Shown here: positions 57,964-64,000 of the stretch, piece by piece | How positions within the stretch are numbered: position 1 is the stretch's first letter | Layout: each line of letters begins with the position of its first letter | Assembly (NCBI RefSeq): GCF_020921035.1 | Contig: NC_063151.1 | Span: forward strand, 11,461,501-11,525,500 | Origin: Rhodamnia argentea | Taxonomy: Eukaryota > Streptophyta > Magnoliopsida > Myrtales > Myrtaceae | DNA length: 64,000 bases | Direction: 5' to 3' | Notes under the pieces: generated by a model | What the model saw: the letters and a program-made list of their open reading frames with translations, nothing else | The model's database searches: none | Told to the model about the DNA's origin: nothing | Translations under genes and position numbers: made by a program

Positions 57964-60900
57964 TCAGGTTTTCACTTCAGGGGCATCTGCCAGTGGTTCG
58001 TCTTTCTCAGCATCGCCTTCTCCATCTTCGTCGTCAGCCTCATCGGCAAGTTTAGTGAGCTCTTCCTGGATCATCAGCTTTATAGATGACTTTTTCAGTG
58101 TAAGATCTGTGTCGAATTGCTCGGCTGAAAAGTTGCCAACAAATTCATTAGGCTGCCATAAAGACACTAACAAACGAATTTTCAGCCACTAGTTATGTAC
58201 CAATATGACAAGATATTTTCTACATTTTTGGAGTAACAAGGGTTTTCCCGTGGTTCCCATAAAGAACTGCCTCAATTGTTAGATCAGAGTCTTTCCTTTA
58301 CCGTCAATGACCCGTTTACATAAATTTTTGGGGGGATCAGAAACCCATATACATCATTAATGGTGAGATCCTACCCGAGTCTCCTTTTAAAACCACGGAA
58401 GTGCAGAACTGCCCTTCTATAGCACCAAAGCTTCAAATAACAACAAGCAATCAAACATCCATCGATTTTAGATACAAAGATAAATTCTAACAGCACTTGG
58501 ACCAATCACTGTATAATCACAAGGGAGACTAGGATGATAGCAATGCTCACTTAACAAAGTTCCAGTGCAAACTTCAATGTTTCAGCAACTAAAGACACTT
58601 TGTAATAATAATTCCCTATCCAAACCATCACCTGTCGAGTTTGGGAGGATTTGTCCATGGACATGTAATATAACCGATAACGCACCTGTACCTCATTATT
58701 CATTCAAGTAGACATAATACAAGTTGACTGTACAATCATACCCCAATTATTGACTATAACAACGCAAATGCCAAGCCTGCTCCAAAGTATCACAAAACAC
58801 CAAAATCATTCAGGCAAGTGTGACAAGTTTTAAAAATTCCTCTGTGAAAAAGGACCTATATCATTCAGCAGAGTCCAGAGGATATGCAGCAGAGAAAGGT
58901 CAAAGCTTAAAGATTTAGCCACCACGATTAACAAAGGATATATTGGGAATGCAGCAGATCAATAACTTGCAAATGACTTGCAAAATCAGCCAGCAAAATG
59001 ATTAATTTGAACGTTGAGGTGCTTGATATCACATAAATGCTTCAATGTTGAGAAAACATACCTAACTGTTTCAGAATATCAGTGAAAGTGGCCTGCAGAA
59101 TTGAAAACCCATCCTACGTTAGATGTTACAAGCTAATTCGACATATCAGTGTGGAGATTACTCGCCCAAAAATAAAAAAGAATAAAGGCATGGACGGAGC
59201 AGTTAGCCTTCTTCAAGAGGCTGTAATAAAATGCAAAACAACATTTACTGTGTATATTGCACTTTCCAACCAACAACCAAAAACAGAAAAAAGTTCAAAA
59301 CGGCAGATCTTTTATGCCACTTAGACATCAATAGTCATAGACATCTTGCAAGCAAACAGAAACTTTTTAAGCAAGTTGCAGTCTTGCACCAAGCAAAGGA
59401 AGAAATGCAAAATCACCAACCAATATATCCAAAGACTAGAATCGCACCGTATTGAAGTCAACTTCCTTAAGAATTTCACAAATTGCATTTCGAAGCTCAA
59501 CATCGCTGGGCTTGAGAGTCCCTCCCTTTGATTTGACATTTCCTTTGGCAGCTCTTTTCCCTTCCACAATACAACAAACTTCAGTCGGTTCCATTTAGAA
59601 CAGTGCATTAGAATGCCATTTCTTACCTTGTTGCACAAAATTTAATTCTAAGTAATTGCCGAATGTTTTTGTACCTTATACCACAAATTTATGTATACAT
59701 ATGTGAAAAATCATGCAATTAAGGGGATTCTTATATATACAGATGGTACTTAAAACTAGGAACGAGCATGAAGGATTAACGACATTTCCTTAAATTTTGA
59801 GTTGTTCAGCTAGACTGATCACTCCAAGACCTTTGGTCTCAGCCTGGACCCAATGAAAAAAGTGGGATCAATTTCAAGCATAAAAAAGTTCACTCAAGCT
59901 TCAGATTAGCCACTAATTAACAAGCAGTGAAAGTCCATTACCTCAATAACTATTGAAAAGAAGAGCAGACTGCATTGCATACCCAAAAGCACAGAGAATA
60001 ACAAATGGAATGAAATGGAGTAATCAACTGACCAGTTTTCTCCTTGGAGGCAGACTTTGGAGGAGTCGAAGACTTCTTGGTTACTTGTTCGTTCTTCTTC
60101 CTAGAGAACACCGCAGGACCACTGTCACTGTGGTCGACTTTTGTGCGCTTTGATGATGATTTCCTTTTTGTTGCTTTGGGTGGTGGACTCAATTTTTTTG
60201 ACACCAAACTTTTCCTGCTTTTGGCTTTTCCAACAGATTCCTTTTTGCTGGATGATTTTGCACGACTATTTTCCTTCTTCCCCGTGTCTTCTTCAGACTC
60301 GTCCTCAGAAACATCTTTTTCCTCACTTTCTGACTGGTCTGGCATCTCGTCATCAGACTTTTCTGGAACACCATTTTCAGTTTTTTCCTCCTCTTCTTGT
60401 TCTAGTTCTAGTTCATCCTCTCCCTCTTCCTCCTTCTCTTCTTCAGAATCATCTTCTGTATCAGAAGCAGGCTTCTTTCTTTCCTTGTTCAAATTATCCT
60501 CACTCTTTCTTCGACTCTGGAATCAATCCAACCCAAAAATAATGAAATAACAAAGCAGTGCCACATGATCAAAAGTTGAAGCCCAAAAAGAATACTTTTT
60601 CGGAAGTAGTAAACACTTCAGATTATTGATTATTCGTGATTGGTTCAGTCATTCAGCCGATGATAAAGAACAATTATCATCAATATCACAATGCTTCTAG
60701 TGAGAAATGAACGATACCTTGACTGTCCGCTTCGAGGAACTCTTAGATGCAGATGAAGTTCCTTTTACCAACCTCTTGCGCTTTTGGCCCTTACCGGACT
60801 GCCACATGTAGAGAAGATCAAAACATGAAAAAATGCAATTGCAAAGAAACCAATCACAATATCAATGACTTCCCATAAACAATTACAGATGGACAACCTC

Positions 60901-62999
60901 TTTTTCAGCCAGTAACAAGGTAGTTGTGGCATGGGGAGCCACCAAGAAGTCAATCAGCTTCATAACAATCTCTTCCTGAAAGTGCGGACCAACTAATCAG
61001 TACAAACAACAGTTGGCATTGTAAACAAAGAATATGCTATTCTCCAAATCACACAAGCAAGTCTAACTCGTTGGCCCTACTACACAGCCAACAAATATCA
61101 TATTATATGATCACTTTCAAGACTGCACCTTCGCTATGACGAACAGGCAATTTAAGGGACCAAAAGGAAAAGAACCAAGCATTCCCGAAGAAAATACTGT
61201 TAAAAGACATATAACAGACTACCAAAACTGATGTTGCACCAACCTTTCTAGTGGATGTCTTTGAGACTGGTATGTCAAGCACATCACACAATTCGAGCAA
61301 TTTCTCTTTAGTACACTTGTCAAGTTTTTCCTTCACCTTATTCTTCTGCTTTTCCTGTAGTTGCAACATAGTTAAAGGTGAAGCTCAAAGACAAGCCTTT
61401 CAGTACCCCACAACTCAGCAATTTCCAGACATAAGTTTGCCACATTAAAATCTCCTCCACTTCCAAACACCCCAACCACCCCCCCAAAAAAAAAAAACCC
61501 TCACTGCACAAAAACCCAAAAAAAAAAATAATAATAATGCTATAGACCTGTATTTACCTCATTAACATGCCATACAAAACCAGAAAACCTCGATATATTA
61601 CCCTTGATCTGGAATGCCTGCAAAAGTACAGAAGAGGAAGGTTTATCAAACAGCGAATAGAATGCTCAAGAATTTCAAAACCGACACTCTCCTAGGACAT
61701 CCACTTAACTTGTCTAAGGAGTACATACAAGAAAGAAAGGGGAGGAGAAGGGGGGGGGGGGCAGCAAATCACGGCCATTGAGAGATAAGAATTAATGTTA
61801 CCTTCCCTCTCCTTCCAAACAGGATGTTATGCAGCAGTTTAAAGGTGTCATCCATCTTCCTTCTCGACAATTTGAAAGCCACTGACAAAATGTAGAGACA
61901 GTTGTTTAATGCACCTTATCATTCTGCATGGATGGATCCCATAACATGCAGAACCAGGAAAACATGTCAATCAAAGTCATGCCCATTTCCAGGTTTCAGA
62001 CATTCCAAACCTCAACTACATTCTATACTAGACCCTAAGTGATTGTACGCTGAGCATTTTTCGTGTACGCCAACAACAAAAGAGATGGTTGTTTTCCAGG
62101 AACCATGGAAAACAGTTTCAACAATATAGGGAGCTAGAATAAAAATGAGAGTACCATTGGGTATGTCCTTCAATGGTGTTCCACGGCCCTGCAATTCCAA
62201 GATAATATGATCAATGAAATTCCTACACATGAATCCAGTAAAATGCAGGGTGTGAATTAGTTTTATAAACCTTTTCTATATGGAAATCCTTAGTGGCATC
62301 TCTCTCAATAGATGCCACCAACCGCTCTACAGACTTCCTCTCTCGTACAGGACGATCTACCGTAGGAGTCCTAGGGGTCCTGTCATTTTTCTTTTTATTC
62401 CCTCCAACCTTCCCCCCAGCATTCTTCTGCCTCCTGCGCTTTTTTAACACTTTCTCATCTGTACTTTGTTCAGCCTTCTCTGTCTCAGTCTGCTCCTCCA
62501 TACTCTCGGTCTTCTCTTGTTCCTTCTCCTCACTCTCCTCAACCTTCTTTGCATCATTCTTTTCCTCTTCAGCCTCTTCTTCCTTCTCTTCTCCAAGCTT
62601 CTCCTCTTTAATTTCTTCATCCTCTCGTTCCCCATGTTTTACCCCATCAATAACCCCCTTATCTCCCTCCTCATTATTCACTTCATCTTCCTTCATCTCC
62701 TCGGGTACCTCTTCCTTTTTTCCAGCAGGAGATTCTTCTTCCATCTCTTCAGTTTTAGGTTCTTCCTCTTCTTTTTGTTCTTTCTTATCATGCTCTTCCT
62801 TTAAATCCCGGCCTACACCCGTTTTATCAGTCTCCACTTTCTCTTCATCTTTATCATCTTCCTCTTCTTTCACTCCATTAGTTTCCTCGGTTTTTCTTTC
62901 AGTCACTGCATTGCTGTCATGAGGTCCAGATCCATTTTCTGCAGGTGCTACTACTGCTTCTGATTCAGAAGCTGCATTTGCCAAACCTTCCTCACCCAT
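57964..62999 (-). CDS. DEK3-like: DEK-domain chromatin-associated protein
   Basis: Plant DEK proteins bind histones and DNA in the nucleus and affect nucleosome accessibility. Eleven exons join in frame to 653 codons plus stop: 62271-62999, 62155-62188, 61802-61881, 61558-61617, 61244-61354, 60898-60975, 60718-60798, 60033-60516, 59448-59560, 59062-59092, 57964-58124. Every junction has GT-AG. Exon 1 is a long Glu/Lys tract ending in a basic patch (KKRRRQKNAGG) and VERLVASIERD. Exons 2-5 carry the DEK N-terminal domain (GRGTPLKDIPN, KMDDTFKLLHNILFGRRGK, SRFSGFVW). Exon 5 continues with EKLLELCDVLDIPVSKTSTR. An acidic/basic low-complexity linker follows. DEK_C lies in exons 9-11 (ELRNAICEILKEVDFNTATF and LTLKKSSIKLMIQEELTKLA). 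Length and order match Arabidopsis DEK3/DEK4-type proteins. Confidence 0.95.
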
Positions 63000-64000
63000 A
63001 ATTCACTTGATAGGAGTTGAATTATTCAATCAAGAATTAACTTCTTCACAACCTAATAAGAATACGATAAATCAGTACATGAGAAACAATTATGACTAAA
63101 ACCATACTTGCAAGAAATGAAAACATTTCAACAATTCCGTACATATCATCATGTTCCTGAGAGTGAAATGTGAATTCAACATGTGGAAGGACATTGCTCA
63201 GTGATCAAAGGAAAAGGTCTGTGCACATAAACAAATCCTTCAGCTATCTGACCTCAAAAGTTAGCTTTAAAGGTTGCTTCTCTGAAGATTCATCTTAAGT
63301 GGTTTCAAAGCCATACATATACACCAAAGCAAACTCCAAGAATAGTCTAGCTATGGGGTATGGGCTGAAGTAAAATTACCAGTAGGCTTCCAAGAAGCAC
63401 CTATTGACTTGAGTCAAATCACAAGTACAATTTGGAAATGATCCTGATGATAAACCAGCGCCCATTAACGTTAAAACACCTGATGAAAGGCTACCCGTGG
63501 TGTGCTTCGGAAGCAATACTCCAATGTGAGGTCAGTGTTGCTAGAATACAGCTAACCCAAAGATCTGTTGTAGATGCTGAACAAAAATATGGAACTAATT
63601 ACAACGGATAACTCTATACATTAGTAAATGTTTGTGCTATCGCCAAGACAATGGTGACGCTTAAATTCCTATCCAAACCGAGACAACCCTAAAAATGCCT
63701 TGGATAATACGTAAGTCCAAGAACTGACCAATCTTATCCCAACAAACGCCATTTTCTATACAAATTGTGATTAACACTAGTAAAAATTAACAGGAAAACC
63801 TTCCTACGCTCCTGAGGAGGAAAAGAAAAGCATCTAAACACTTCAAAACAAAAATAAAACGGAAAAAAAAAGGAAATGAAGGCGCAATTTCATGTTCGGA
63901 AACCGTAGTCCCGAAACGGAGAACCAGGGTGAGCAGAAAGCTCGTTTCTTTTTTTCCATCATTTGCCTCATCGACCCGCAAAAGCTACAATTACACACTC
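63000..64000 (-). other. DEK 5' region, probable UTR intron
   Basis: No coding sequence is seen. On the minus strand an acceptor-like TTCTTATTAG ends near 63059, just before the leader that precedes the ATG at 62999. This suggests a 5'-UTR intron with the first exon near or beyond the window end. This is inferred. Confidence 0.35.

Noticed and set aside
60044-60550. 168-codon serine/phenylalanine-rich + frame
   Set aside because: Antisense of DEK exon 8, whose Glu/Lys codons read as Ser/Phe on the other strand. The same applies to 62293-62922 over exon 1.

Overview
This window is nuclear DNA of a flowering plant, almost certainly a woody eudicot. The genes have many short GT-AG introns and plant-only gene families. 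The gaps are AT-rich and packed with plant transposable elements. The gene set and TE style would fit Eucalyptus or another Myrtales genome, but that is a guess and nothing in the sequence proves it. There are no operons, rRNA genes, convincing tRNA genes or CRISPR arrays.

Five host loci can be read through. From left to right they are: an eight-coding-exon Nudix hydrolase of the plant NUDT2/NUDT10 group (+, 7603-10283); a dead fasciclin-like arabinogalactan protein (FLA) gene (-, 10704-14769); its intact duplicate (-, 29398-30881); a four-exon secreted pectate lyase (+, 47623-49450); a single-exon NF-YB histone-fold transcription factor (-, 50824-51378); and an eleven-exon DEK-type chromatin protein (-, 57964-62999). 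The FLA and pectate lyase products act in the cell wall. NF-YB and DEK act on chromatin. They are neighbours by position only.

Most of the rest is transposon archaeology, and many insertions can be dated relative to each other from their target-site duplications (TSDs). At 16990-25876 a decayed DUF659-type hAT transposase gene was split by a miniature LTR retrotransposon (TSD AAAGG). That element then received two large solo LTRs, one in its internal region (TSD ACCGA) and one in an LTR (TSD TTAAG). At 41403-45910 an old hAT element (TSD ATAAAACT/ATAAAAGT) holds a younger BED-finger hAT with an exact 8-bp TSD (GTGAGCAC). At 27340-29079 a Ty1/copia RNase H fragment is split by a PIF/Harbinger-like element (TSD TTA). 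At 52901-54206 a Harbinger-like element holds a small hAT element (53044-53680) carrying an exon-like ORF. Two foldback families include members with exact 9-bp TSDs, as expected of Mutator-like elements. A SINE-like insertion lies at 56418-56567 with an exact 17-bp TSD and an A-rich 3' end.

The FLA pair is the clearest evolutionary story. Both copies share exon structure, the intron position and flanks. The left copy has a 5-bp deletion, a nonsense codon, a 1.9-kb solo LTR in its intron (TSD CAAGC) and has lost an upstream G-box. That solo LTR contains a perfect 64-bp palindrome. No wholly new biological system was recognised. The most novel-looking items are the retroelement stack, the SINE candidate, the exon-bearing small hAT element and the palindrome cluster.
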